A DNA stretch of 64,000 nt, from contig JAMXBD010001458.1 of the NCBI GenBank assembly GCA_024138025.1, forward strand, positions 124,001 through 188,000, written 5' to 3'. Below, in pieces: positions 34,490 to 45,200 of the stretch. This DNA is from Combretum micranthum. Taxonomy: Eukaryota > Streptophyta > Magnoliopsida > Myrtales > Combretaceae. The first letter of the stretch is position 1, and each line of letters begins with the position of its first letter. The translations under genes and the position numbers were made by a program. The notes below the pieces were generated by a model that saw nothing but the letters and a program-made list of their open reading frames with translations, was not told the origin of the DNA and did no database searches.

Positions 34490-34990
34490 TAATCCTTTCA
34501 TTCGTTGCACATTTTTGTCATATAGTTTTATGTGGTAATTTATCAATCTCTCTAATATTATTATTTAATCATTTTATTTAAGGAAATAAACTTATCATTG
34601 CATTTAAGAATATTGACTGAAGAAAAAAATCATCATTGTTGTTAAATCTATATCTATCTATCTATTTATATAATTTAAGCCAGAACCCTTTCATTTGTCA
34701 CACATTTTATTATATAGTTCTATATGGTAATTTATCAATCTCTCTAATATTAATACTTGATCATTTTATTTAAGGAAATAAACATATTATTGCATTTAAG
34801 AAAATTAACTAAAGAAAAGAATCATAATTTCTTTTTGAATCTATTCTTTCTATTCTTCTATATCATATAATTTAAGGTAGAACCCTTTATTCGTCGCATA
34901 TTTTATCATATAGTTTTATATGATAATTTATCAATCTCTCTAATATTATTATTTGATCATCTTTATAATTTAAGTGAGGATTTTCTCATT
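34490..34990. repeat. Tandem repeat of three units, about 190 bp each
   Basis: The blocks at about 34490, 34672 and 34868 each begin TAATTTAAG followed by AACCCTTT-ATTCGTC, and then share CATATAGTTTTATATGG, TAATTTATCAATCTCTCTAA and, in the first two, TTTAAGGAAATAAAC. The third is truncated. It directly follows the minisatellite. Confidence 0.75.
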
Positions 34991-35246
34991 CGTCTTGACA
35001 CCCATTTGAAGGAATAATAAAATATAATTTATCTCATGTTTGCTTTAAATCACATTAAATTATATAATTCCTCTTGATGCTTGGTTGACTAGTTTAGAGA
35101 CTTCCATAAAATGTTCCCAACAATCCCCTTATATGGTATCTATATCTATCACGTATATTTTTCTTTTTATTATATGTTTTTTTTATTAAGATTTTACAAT
35201 TCCAAAAAGGTATGAAATTGTATTGATTACATTAGTCTTTTTGCAG

Positions 35247-35679
35247 AGAAATTATTGGCATTCTCTATTAAAACTGACAAAAGAATATTTATTAAGATGA
35301 TAAAACAAGAGATTGGAAAGCTTCAGCAATATAGGTAATATACCACTATATAAACAAAGGCCATAACTTCCATTGTATAATTTTTAGATATTACATTGCT
35401 AATTATGTGCAAAAGTATGATTTCCTTTTCATTATATTATTAATTACTTGCAGATATGAAGATGTGCCTAATCATCAAGTACAATATGAACAATATGTGG
35501 AATTTGATAGGTACGATAAATCTAATTATGATTATCACATATGATTGTTGTTGCAATATGATATTATCAATATCACCCCCTTTATATATTAGCTTTTATT
35601 TAATTTAAATACGTTGCTTTTTTCATTTTGCAGAGTGAAAGCTATTACATATGTCAAATTCTATCTTACTAAAGTTTAA
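35247..35679 (+). pseudogene. Three-exon gene fragment, probably captured
   Basis: Three exons, 35247-35334, 35454-35510 and 35634-35679, have canonical splice sites and join in one frame. The peptide runs KLLAFSIKTDKRIFIKMIKQ, EIGKLQQYRYEDVPNHQVQY, EQYVEFDRVKAITYVKFYLT, KV, then stop. Exon 1 is preceded by TTTTTGCAG, exon 2 by CTTGCAG and exon 3 by CATTTTGCAG. The parent family is not recognised. No start exon was found upstream, and the fragment lies just inside the 3' end of a candidate Helitron, an element class known to carry pieces of host genes in sense orientation. Confidence 0.5.
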
Positions 35680-36138
35680 AGTTTCGTCTTACTACAATTT
35701 ATTTTTCAATTTAATAAGTATAAACTCTTTATTTTATTTACTCCACTATATTTTATTTAATATGTAGTTCTTCAAGACTAAAACTTTTACAATGAGCTGT
35801 TATACAAGGAGTTCAATAAATTAATTACCAAGTCACTTAAGTATATACATATAAGTATAATATGATTAAATAAATTCCCTTTCTAATGTCTCATTTGTTT
35901 TGTAAGTATAGTGCTACGACTTGGATGAAGCAAAATAATTGTGATTACAATTCATGTGTTATAAACTTCGTAATAAATATTCACAGTGCATTAGAGCATT
36001 ATTTCATTAATCTTTTGATTTCTTTTTCATGTATTTTTATGTAATGTTTTTAGTTTTTTCCTTCATCTATCGATCTTACATGTAATTAACTTTAACTATG
36101 TTGTTCATTGTAGAAGTTTATTTTCTTATTTAATTTTT

Positions 36139-36170
36139 ACACCTGCAATACGGGTGTGTCGTCTGCTAGT
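36139..36170 (+). other. Helitron 3' terminus A
   Basis: The stem ACACC / GGTGT (36139-36143 and 36153-36157) is followed ten bases later by CTAG|T, the canonical Helitron 3' signature. Helitrons insert between A and T without target duplication. Confidence 0.6.
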
Positions 36171-36439
36171 ATATTATTTAAAAATATGGATAGAACAACA
36201 TAAAAAATAAAGATTTTTCTATATTAGAACATAATAGGAGAGTAAGATTAATTTCAATGCATCTGCTATTTCATTAATTCATTGTGCTTAAAGTAAATAC
36301 AGAGGGCATCTCAAAACTTTTTGTTAACTACCTTCCTCATAGGACTTTTTTCATTATAATATTTGTTATTTTCACTTTTATTATAACAAATTAAATCTAT
36401 TCTATTTTTTTTTAATTATAATATTCTTTGTTGTAAACT

Positions 36440-36476
36440 CTTTAATCACTGCGTATAACGCGGGCTGGTGTCTAGT
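36440..36476 (+). other. Helitron 3' terminus B
   Basis: GCGTATAACGC is a perfect short palindrome (arms GCGT/ACGC) and is followed after GGGCTGGTGT by CTAG|T at 36472-36476. This second terminus, 306 bp beyond terminus A and in the same orientation, suggests nested or successive Helitron insertion. Confidence 0.5.
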
Positions 36477-36554
36477 TTATAACTAATTTAAGAATCCCGA
36501 TTTAACTTTAGACATTGCTGGATGTCTCTTCGTTACAGAACGGTGATATATATA

Positions 36555-36557
36555 CAC

Positions 36558-36595
<38 letters not shown>
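36555..36595. repeat. (TA)n microsatellite
   Basis: An almost perfect TA dinucleotide run, with no associated gene. Confidence 0.85.
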
Positions 36596-36598
<3 letters not shown>

Positions 36599-37489
36599 CA
36601 ATGAAAAGACTGTTCACCAACAGAAAAACAATAAAAAACTGACAACGTATTAAAATTACGAAATGCATTGTAAATAATTGTCTTTGAAGGTTAGACATTT
36701 AAGAGAATTTATCAATATATAATATTTAATTTCCGAAATTTTTGTATTATTGTACTTTTCAGGGTATTTTCCAACAGTTCAGAAAAAAAAAAGGGTATTT
36801 TCCAACCGATACAATCACTCATAAATTTACTATACATCTATTATCGTATCCAATTTTTTTTTCATTTTTTCTCCACTTCTTCTTTCTCTCTTTTTCACAT
36901 TATATCTTTCTTCCACTCATTAAAAAATTGTAATTTTTCATGTGCTTTTCACAATGCGCTCTCTATTATAATGTTTTGTTCATTTTCCAAAGAGTTTTTA
37001 TTTTTCTATATTCTAATAAAAAATATAAATTTTGTTATATATGATAAAAATATTATCTTATATATTTAAATAGAAAAAAGGATAAAAGATCAATATTTAT
37101 ATATTTAAATAATATAATAATTTATTTGTTCATTTTTTTCAATTCTTTCTCTCTCTACTTTCTTTTCAAGAGCTGCCACATTACAATCATTTTTAATTTG
37201 TATGTTTTTGTAAGTTGCATGATATTATGAATAAACACATTAATGTTTGTCAATTGATTGTTTTGAAACCTTTTTCTGGGTAAAATTTGTTTTGAAACTC
37301 GAATATGATGTTCAATTATTGTACATTTTATTGAAACAAAAGGTCAAGTTTGATGTCAGCAGTATTTTGGAATAGGAAATCTCTTACTAAAAATTATGTT
37401 TCTCAACTAGTGTTATGTACGAATGATCCTAAAGTGATTTTTTTAGGCATAATAAATTAATTATGCAAATGAAACCCTACTAGAATTGC

Positions 37490-37730
37490 TAATAAAGGAT
37501 ATGTTTGGATGGTCTACTTTTCAACTATATCTGTATCTTTTTCAAAATAATATGTGTAAATATGTTTGATTTACATTTATATTTTATTTATATTTGATTT
37601 TTCAGTGAGAACTTTCAACTTTTTTTTTATCTATATCTAATTCTTTATAAATAATTTATTAGAAAAAAAGTTGAAAAAAATATATGTATCTATAATCTGC
37701 CAACAAACGAATAGACCCAAAATCACAAGA
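37490..37730. mobile_element. MITE-like element, family B
   Basis: The left end GGATATGTTTGGATGGTCTA and the reversed right end (CTATTCGTTTGTTGGCAGATT) are imperfect inverted repeats with TTTGTTTGGATTATCTG-like sequence. The interior is AT-rich. A relative is at about 40480-40715. Ends are approximate. Confidence 0.35.
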
Positions 37731-38785
37731 TGTTTTCATATGGTCTTAATGTTGTTTGGACAAAGTATATAGTATTCAACATAGTTGCTTTTCATGTTTT
37801 CATGTATTATCACTCCACTTAAGATATTTTTCAGGTAAATAATATTTGTTTTATTGTAACTCTTGAATTTTTTTTTATTAATATGTTTTCGGTTTTTAGT
37901 ATCTTTCTACCATTGCTTCAATGATTGATTTAAAAAAGTCGAAAATATCCTACGTGTTCAAAGAAAAAAAAGGAACAGTAAAAAAGAGAATAGAAAGTGG
38001 GAGTACTTTTTAATCTAGAGAGGGAGAGAAAAGAGAAAAAGATAGAGGGCGAGGAAAAATGAGGAGTAATTGTCACCCATAATTGCTATAAGATAATATA
38101 TATATATATTATATATATAAGGTTAATATTTTTTTACTATAAAATTATGCTATTGATTGTAAGTTATTGTAATAGTAGGCTTTGATATTGCACAACCTAT
38201 AGTTTCTACAATGAATGACCGAAAAATATGTCTTTTTTTTTAAATGATTTAAAAAAAAATTTCTCGCATCATGTCTTTGGATTTATCTTCCTTCATCTAT
38301 TGAAAAAAAATAGTTTGTTTTTTCATTTTTTTTCCTTCAATTTTTTTCTACCTAAGCATTGGTTATCCTTTTATGTAACACAAAAATGATTCACCTCTTC
38401 CTTTTATGGTTGGATTTTTGAGTGTGTATGTGTATGAAGTTTTGCTTATGGTGGTATTATATAACTTCTATAGATCCCTGCATTGCTTTTTGGCATACAT
38501 GTAAAACGAGGATGACATAATTGATTGATTCTGAATGATGTCATCCATGCGTGTTCTTATTTAAATATAGATATTCATGTATTTACTTTACCTATAGTAA
38601 AACATTATGGGAAATAATTAATTAAGTCTTTAAAATACTACAACAAATTTTCTTTTTTAAGAATTGGATTGCTTTTCATTTATAGTTTTTATTTTACTAA
38701 TTTTGATGTAACAATGGAACGTGTTGACTTTCAATATGTCCATCATATGTCTGCTTTTCTTATTTTCAAATTTGTATTAAGCTGC
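37731..38785. other. AT-rich stretch without a supported gene
   Basis: No coding signal was seen. It holds TATATA runs near 38095-38120 and homopolymers. It abuts the minus-strand Helitron protein relic and may be part of the same element. Confidence 0.5.
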
Positions 38786-38791
38786 AAATAT

Positions 38792-39640
38792 TTAAGGCTG
38801 CAAAGAGCTCGCAATGTATAAGAATAAAATCATTTGAATGTCAAATTTTGCAACAGATGAAATATAAATTGCTTGTTGATAATTATAAAAGGCTATTACC
38901 TGTATTTTATACGCATAAAAGGTGCAACACATGACTTTATCGCCATATGTTGATATCGTTTTGGCATCCCATTCATAAGTTCCATACGATAAAAGTAAAG
39001 GATATCGCAAGAGGTTGTGATAACCAGCAGTATCATTAATAGTAATAAGATGTCCAGAATGTGATTGTACTATGATATCACAATCATTCAATTCGCCTAT
39101 TTCTTCACCTCCAACTATTATAATCGCAACTTGGGATGCAGTTGGTAGAGAATATTGATGCAAACCAATAGGTTGCTTGCGAATGATAAGCTGACAATGC
39201 TGCACTGTCTTGTTCCCAATTGACATAATTAGTGGACAAAAGGATTGTGAGAATTCAAAACAAAAGAAATAGTCATTGCAATTTCCATTCTCAACGTTAG
39301 ATTTCGATAAGATGATTTTCCATTTCATGGTTTTTGTCGTATATGTATGTTTGCAAAAACCATGGTCTTTCATGGTTGGTTGGTAGTAGACTACTAATCT
39401 TATGGTATATTGAGCCCTAAGCTCAAAACGTGTAGATTCCACGGTTCCGAAGCAATAAAGCAACGTCCACGTGAACACCTATTGAAGTAAAGGAAAATAT
39501 GTGATTGTAAGACTGAATTTGTTGATGGAAATACCTTCCTAAATTGCTTTGAGCAATAAAAAGTTCAAAAAGATCAAGAGATGGTGAGGGTATAGGCAAA
39601 ACAATTCGTCCTCTTGAGCAGCACATTTCATAAGTCTTGT
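38792..39640 (-). pseudogene. Helitron replication/helicase protein, N-terminal fragment
   Basis: On the minus strand, the start shows CCSRGRIVLPIPSP and YNHIFSFTSIGVHVD, matching the conserved opening of plant Helitron proteins. A frameshift near 39440 separates this from the next frame (FELRAQYTIRLVVYYQP). Further on, IRKQPIGLHQYSLPTASQVA, GELNDCDIIVQSHSGHL and LLRYPLLLSYGTYEWD correspond to the Helitron-like N domain. The homology ends at FYAYKIQ (about 38915), where GTAATAG could be a splice donor. No Rep HUH motif or helicase domain follows, so this is a remnant. Intact relatives exceed 1,000 residues and drive rolling-circle transposition. Confidence 0.75.
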
Positions 39641-40480
39641 ATTAGAATAATAGCGCATCACAAAATTAACATGTTGTGGTAGTATCAATACATAATAGTT
39701 GATATCCGCTACCTTCGTGAAATCCCCTCTCTATTCTAGAAATATCGCATCAATGTAGTAGGTAAATTATTGGTAATTACGATTTATAAGTAAAATATAG
39801 CAAGATACAAAATGTAAATACTATGAACTATGTATAAAAGACATTTATATACCAGCAGTGGTTATAGATGGGGATGATTGACTAATTTGCATGGAAGGTT
39901 TATAATCTACAAATTTTATTAAAAAAAAAAGGAATAAGATTGAGATGGGAGTAAGGAAATAAAAATGAGAAAAGATGCATTTGCGTGTAAGCATACATTC
40001 ATTTATGCAGCATATAAATAGTTACTACATACTTGCATTTGCTACAGAGTGATATGGTGGGATTGTTTATGTTTCATTATTAGAAGCTACATTTTCAAAA
40101 TCAAAGGAAAATATAAAAAATTATGCAAAAGGAATTGAATGGAAGAACTACAAAGATGTATGTGTGTGTGAGTATACGTTGAGCATGCTAATGAGTTGAA
40201 CTATGTACATAAGAAGCTCTTCCATGTAAGCGAGCAACACGATGAATATCTATTAAACGAAGGCCCGTACAATTTTAAATAGGAACTGTGAATATATATA
40301 TATATATAGTTTTTATTCTTTTCTCGATATGTGTTTTTGTGAAAACCATAGTAAACTAGTTGATCCAGTTGACTCGACATGAAACTAGATGCCGGTCTTG
40401 TGTAATCATTGATATCTTGTGGCCTGGTTTCAGACTGATTATCGCCCAATTTTTTGTTTAGTTTTGAGTGTTAGCTCAAT
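39641..40480. other. AT-rich stretch with one unrecognised open block
   Basis: On the minus strand, 40449-40310 reads coherently as GDNQSETRPQDINDYTRPAS, then SFMSSQLDQLVYYGFHKNTY, before running into a TA microsatellite at about 40295-40308. It could be an upstream exon of the Helitron protein relic or a captured fragment. The family is not recognised. The rest shows no coding signal. Confidence 0.3.
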
Positions 40481-40715
40481 TTCATATGAGCATTTGTTTG
40501 GATTATCTGATTTTTATTTATATTGTATTTGTATCTGATATGCAATATAATTTATTTATATCATATATGTTTGAATTTATTTAGTTTGTTTATAAATAAA
40601 ACTATCAATTTTTTATTGGTATCTATTTCTTGACAATTATCTATTTGAAAATGATAAAATATGATACAAAAATAACTATAATATAATGAAACAAACAGGC
40701 CTTAAATGGTTTTAA
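40480..40715. mobile_element. MITE-like element, family B
   Basis: The left end GCATTTGTTTGGATTATCTG and the reversed right end (GGCCTGTTTGTTTCATTATA) form imperfect inverted repeats. The AT-rich interior is similar in style to 37490-37730. There is no ORF. Confidence 0.35.
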
Positions 40716-40934
40716 GTTCAGGCCGTAAAAATCTGTGCTATCTTTAGTGCTCTAATAAGTTAAAAAATAGATTTCTTACATTACTAAAATGGAAAGAAAA
40801 AAGGAGCAATAACATCTTTCTTTTTTCTTTCCTTTTATATTCGTGCTTCTTTTTCAATGCTGTACTCAATTTTACGTTCAAAAGGTGTTTAACATCTACT
40901 ATGTTGTCAGCATGCACAAGTTTTGTCTCTCTAG

Positions 40935-41530
40935 AGGAGAAGAATATCATAAGAAAATAGTGGACAATATACAACATCATGCTCAGGCTTTCTTTATCTA
41001 TGGTGATGAAGTATTGGTAAAAACATGAATATTTATTGTCGATTTATACGCAGGTTGCTAATAAACGAGTTCTTGCAAGATTCTAGCTGTATGGTCCACT
41101 TTCTTTTTCTTTTCTACTTTCTTTCTACATTATGTTATTGTATAATAATCATTTGCCAAGGGATGGTTAAATATACCTGAACAAAATTCTTAGTTCAAAG
41201 ACAAAAGTTGATTGATTTATTGTGTGTGATGTAATCATTTGACTATATGGCCCACTTTCCTTTCCTTTTCTACTTTCTTTTCCCACAATTATGTTTGGTG
41301 TAATGTCCACATAATTTTGTATGTTATCTCTTTATAGATAACACGTGAAGATGCACTTGAGTTTTCACAAGAGGCCATGACTAGGTTAAAAATTAATGTC
41401 GAGCTCGAAAGGTATTCTTTATATGTATATTTATTAAGTAAACATGCACTGATTTGGCACTTGTGCTTGCAGGATCGATGCATATGCCCTTAGCTTAATG
41501 AAAGAGTTTGAAGAAATCACATATTCTTAG
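40935..41530 (+). pseudogene. Three-exon gene fragment, unrecognised
   Basis: Exons 40935-41016, 41338-41411 and 41473-41530 have GT-AG borders and join in frame: GEEYHKKIVDNIQHHAQAFF, IYGDEVL, ITREDALEFSQEAMTRLKIN, VELERIDAYALSLMKEFEEI, TYS, then TAG. The composition is typical of a soluble helical protein. The family is not recognised. Further coherent coiled-coil pieces lie downstream at 41600-41656 and 43013-43075, so a larger decayed gene may have occupied 40.9-43.1 kb. The Helitron neighbourhood makes capture possible, but a host pseudogene is equally possible. Confidence 0.45.
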
Positions 41531-41599
41531 AATAGATCAATTGAACATATTGATAGATCATGAAAAGAGATAACTGTACTTACCACATTTCCTTCGTAG

Positions 41600-43075
41600 T
41601 TTGAATTGGAGACATTATTTGAACAAGATAAAATACTTGCTGATAATGCAATATCTTTTATTAGTTTTTCCTTTTCTTTTTCTTTGATTTTATTTTTTAC
41701 ATAATGATATTTTAGACTAGCAATTGAATTGGAGTTAAATTATTGACATTGTAATGTAGAATCTCGAAGAAGTATAAAAAATATTTGAAGTGTGTTTAAA
41801 TGTGGAGGTGTTTCTATTGAAAAAGAAAAGTTTAAAGTATAGAGACTCCCAGGAAATTCATGATGAAAAGGTGTTTTTTCTAGTATTGATTATATGTATT
41901 ACTTAAGGTGTGATTAAATTCCTCCCTATTTCTACTATTCATTCTTTGCTTTTTGCTATCATCTCTCAGCTCCATTTTGCTCTACTCATTTTGTCATGTA
42001 TTCAGGGTGATTAGTTGAGTTTTTTGGCAGCATCTGTGCACAACTTACTTGCAGCTGTAAAAAGGGACTTAGCATATGTCAATTAAAGTATTCAATTATT
42101 TGTCATAATTTTCATGTTTTACTCAATCATTAGAATCTTCTTTTGTTTTCATCCCTTTTCTCCTCTTCCTTAACTCTGTTATTTGATTTACATTACACAT
42201 ATGCCAATATCTCTTGATGAATTATTTGGTTTCTTAAATCCTCTCATCATAAAACAATAATGCTGCATTGAGATGAAGAGTAGGCTTTTGAAGTTTCATG
42301 TTCTGTAGAAATTCCATTTGGTTGCTTTATAGTAGAGTCCAAGATATTCATAGTTCCTCTTAAGGATGTCTACTGGTACAAGTATCATCCTTCTAAAGTT
42401 GATAATTAGTTACAGGAAATATATCTATGCTTCTGCTCTACAACTTCATTTATACACATTAAAATGTGTAGACACAAGGATGCCACTGTTAGGATTTTTC
42501 ATGTGTCTCTATGATTTCATGACTTAGAACAAAATAGCATTGCTTGCTATTCTTTTAGGGTTTTTTCAATGATGTGTGTATCTATTGGCAGATCCTAAAT
42601 GGAAAATCAATTGCGAGTTCATTTGACTAAAGCAAAGAAATAGGAGGCACGAAATAATTATATATCCTCTCGCATCAATTTATTTCATATAACCTCCCAA
42701 CATTGATTTTGTAGGTGTAATGAACAATACTCATGCTTTGTAATGCCAAGATTCCGATCCTAACACCTTTTTGTTTTGTTTGGAGACATGCTTAGGGTTT
42801 TTGGGTCTCATGTGTGTCTTATAGTTCATTTTGTATAGTTTCTCTTTGTAATTATCTTTTTATTAATGAAATTTTTTATATTATCCAAAAAAAAAAATGT
42901 TTATGTAGGCAGTGAAGTTATTCAGCTAGTTACATGAATTGCATTAATGTCCTTTTTTTTAATATTAGGTGATACCACTTGTAATTTAACATGATTTTGC
43001 TTCTTGAAAATAAAAGCTAAATTTTCTGAACTTGACAAACAAAAAAGTTGTTTTGAAGCAGAGCTAAAGAAGATA
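41600..43075 (+). pseudogene. Scattered coiled-coil coding remnants
   Basis: Two short plus-strand segments read like protein: FELETLFEQDKILADNAIS at 41600-41656, directly after a CGTAG acceptor-like end, and KAKFSELDKQKSCFEAELKK near 43013-43072. Between them is AT-rich DNA without other clear exons. They are listed as a possible continuation of the fragment at 40935-41530; no family is recognised. Confidence 0.25.
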
Positions 43076-43621
43076 CTTCTCTTGTCTTGTCATGTGTTTA
43101 CTAAGACTATAATATGCCATATGATTATATTTGTAACTTGAGATGCAGAAAAGTATTGTCATTTATTGTTAGCACAGATTATGACGAAAAATGGACCTCA
43201 TATAATCATATCTAATTATCAGTTCATCATTGCAGTTTTTCATTTTACATTAGTCTTATTTCTCATACGTCCATCTAAATTGCTAGAAACACCAATGGAC
43301 TTCTGAATAAAAATCATATATGATGTGTCAACTTGTTTAGCATAAATCTAGGATCTTTTTAGTTCTTTTCTTAAGGATAGATAGGCTTCCTTTAGGCTAT
43401 GCAATGCTAACATTGTTCTTGTGTGGTGCTGTGCTAAGCCCAAATAAAGTATAAGTATATGCTGCATCAATTTGATTCACAAAGTTTTACTTTAAATCTA
43501 GAAAAAAGGATTGATAACTCTATAAATGATTCTTTCTTCACTAGAAATCTATAAAAAAGTTGCCTTGAGTGCGTATAGAGGGATGATTAATTCATTAAAG
43601 GAAAATTTTCTACGTATTATC

Positions 43622-44345
43622 TAGGTGATTGAACTTAACTGCAGGAAAACTTTGAGCTTAGTTTGGTCAAACACCATTCCTAATTCTTTTTCATATTCAA
43701 GAACCTTTGTTATATTGTTTTACAATGATGTTTTGCCTGAGAACAAGCAAAAGTTTAAGTGAGAGAGAGTTTGATATGTCATTTGTACAATGTTTAAATA
43801 ATGAGAATTCATGCTTAGTTTGATTCATTATTAGATAAATTACCATAAAGTTGTACTATTATTAAGTAAATTGTTGTTTTTTGGCTCCTAAGATCATAGA
43901 AAGAAGAAACAAGGTTATTTGAGCAAGATTTGGAGCAAAACAACAAAGGTAAATGAAAACAAGAATCAATCATGACACAATGGAATGAACCGAAGGCAAC
44001 TTTTCAAGGAAAAACTCTAAATTGCTTCTCACTTCGTGCTTGCGGACCTTAACCACAATTCAACTAAGACAATACCATGCTTTAGATCATTTGAGCACAG
44101 TGCTTATCACAGCCAAAAACTGAGGCCGCGATCCAACCCACAATTTTACACCTAATGTAAATTATCACATGCGTCGGAATACGAGAAAGTTTGTTATAAA
44201 GAATTTGCACGTCAGCAAATAAAATTTTCATGATTCCCATCCCGAATGCACATAAATAAACATCCATAGATATTGTAACAGTATTGTATGATATTGTGAC
44301 GAATTTTAGTAACATAGAATAAGGTTGATTGAGTCTCTCTTAGTT
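43622..44345. repeat. Retrotransposon-end direct repeat, copy 1
   Basis: This matches 44504-45200 in the same orientation. It contains AGCAAAAGTTTAAGTGAGAG followed by AGTTTGATATG. In copy 2 the equivalent reads CTTAAGTGTGTGGGAGTTTGATA, which resembles the polypurine tract and LTR start of plant Athila/Tat Ty3/gypsy elements. The LTR-like part (from about 43770) then runs through ATAGAAAGAAGAAACAAGG and AACATAGAATAAGG. No intact coding region adjoins it. The 77-codon minus frame at 44082-44315 lies in this repeat and is not called. Confidence 0.55.
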
Positions 44346-44503
44346 TGCTTGATATTCTGGATAATTTTTGCTTTAGATTATAACTTAAACAACAAGGATA
44401 AAGGCTGATCTAGTTGGATAAGTTTGATAATTCTAACAAAAGTAACCTTAGCACATAATTCAGTGAGATTAAATGAAGTGATATATAATGGAATGCTGAG
44501 GTT

Positions 44504-45200
44504 ACTAGGTGATTGCGCTTAACTACATGAAAACTTTGAGCTTAATTTGGTCAAACACCATTCATGATTTATTTTCCTATTCAAGAAGCTTTGTTGCATT
44601 GTTCTAAAATGATATTTTGCTCTAAGGACAAGCAAGAGCTTAAGTGTGTGGGAGTTTGATATGTTATTTATACACTATTCAAATTATGCAAATCCATGCT
44701 TAATTTGATTCATTATTATATATATTCTCATAAAATTATACTATGATTGTTTAAATTGTTGTTTTTCAGCCTCTAAGATCATAGAAAGAAGAAACAAGAT
44801 TTGGAGCAAGACAACAAAGACAATTAAAAACAAGACTCAATTGTGGCACAAAGGAATGAACTGAAGGCAACTTTTCAAGGCAAAACTCTAAACCGCGCCT
44901 CAAGTTGTGCTTGCGATCCTTGACTATGATTTAAGATAAGACAAAGACCACACTTCAAATCATTTAAGCACAATGCCTATCGTGGCTAGAAACCATGGTT
45001 GTAATCCAACTTGTGATTCTACCCTTGATGTAAACTATCACACATGCAAGAACACGATAAAGTTTGTTATAAAGAATCTACCATGTCACTGAATAAAATC
45101 TTCTTGATTTTCATGCCTCGTGCATATAAATAAATGTGCACAGACGTTGTAACAGTATTTACCATGTTGTAACAAATTTTACTAACATAGAATAGGCATG
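44504..45200. repeat. Retrotransposon-end direct repeat, copy 2
   Basis: Partner of 43622-44345, about 880 bp away. Shared blocks include TGGTCAAACACCATTC, ATCATAGAAAGAAGAAACAAG, GAAGGCAACTTTTCAAGG, AAAGTTTGTTATAAAGAAT and ACTAACATAGAATA. The two copies have diverged substantially. This fits either tandem LTR ends left by unequal exchange or a local duplication of a decayed element. Confidence 0.55.

Larger units (their letters stand above)
33540..36170 (+). mobile_element. Candidate Helitron A (5' end uncertain)
   Basis: The 3' end is typical of plant Helitrons: ACACCTGCAATACGGGTGT can fold into a short hairpin and is followed closely by CTAG then T (36166-36170), matching the CTRR-T rule. 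A 5'-like region with ACGAGTTACGGACCCGTG lies at 33601-33618, resembling sequences near plant Helitron 5' ends, but the exact TC terminus was not fixed. Inside are two tandem arrays (about 33800-34465 and 34490-34990) and three coherent exons (35247-35679). The left boundary is therefore an estimate. Confidence 0.5.

Noticed and set aside
33800..34990. CRISPR-like array
   Set aside because: The repeats are long, imperfect and adjacent without unique spacers of constant length, and the DNA is from a plant nucleus. They are minisatellites.
36483..36698. 71-codon minus-strand frame
   Set aside because: Its central part is a TA microsatellite translated as alternating Ile/Tyr; there is no other support.
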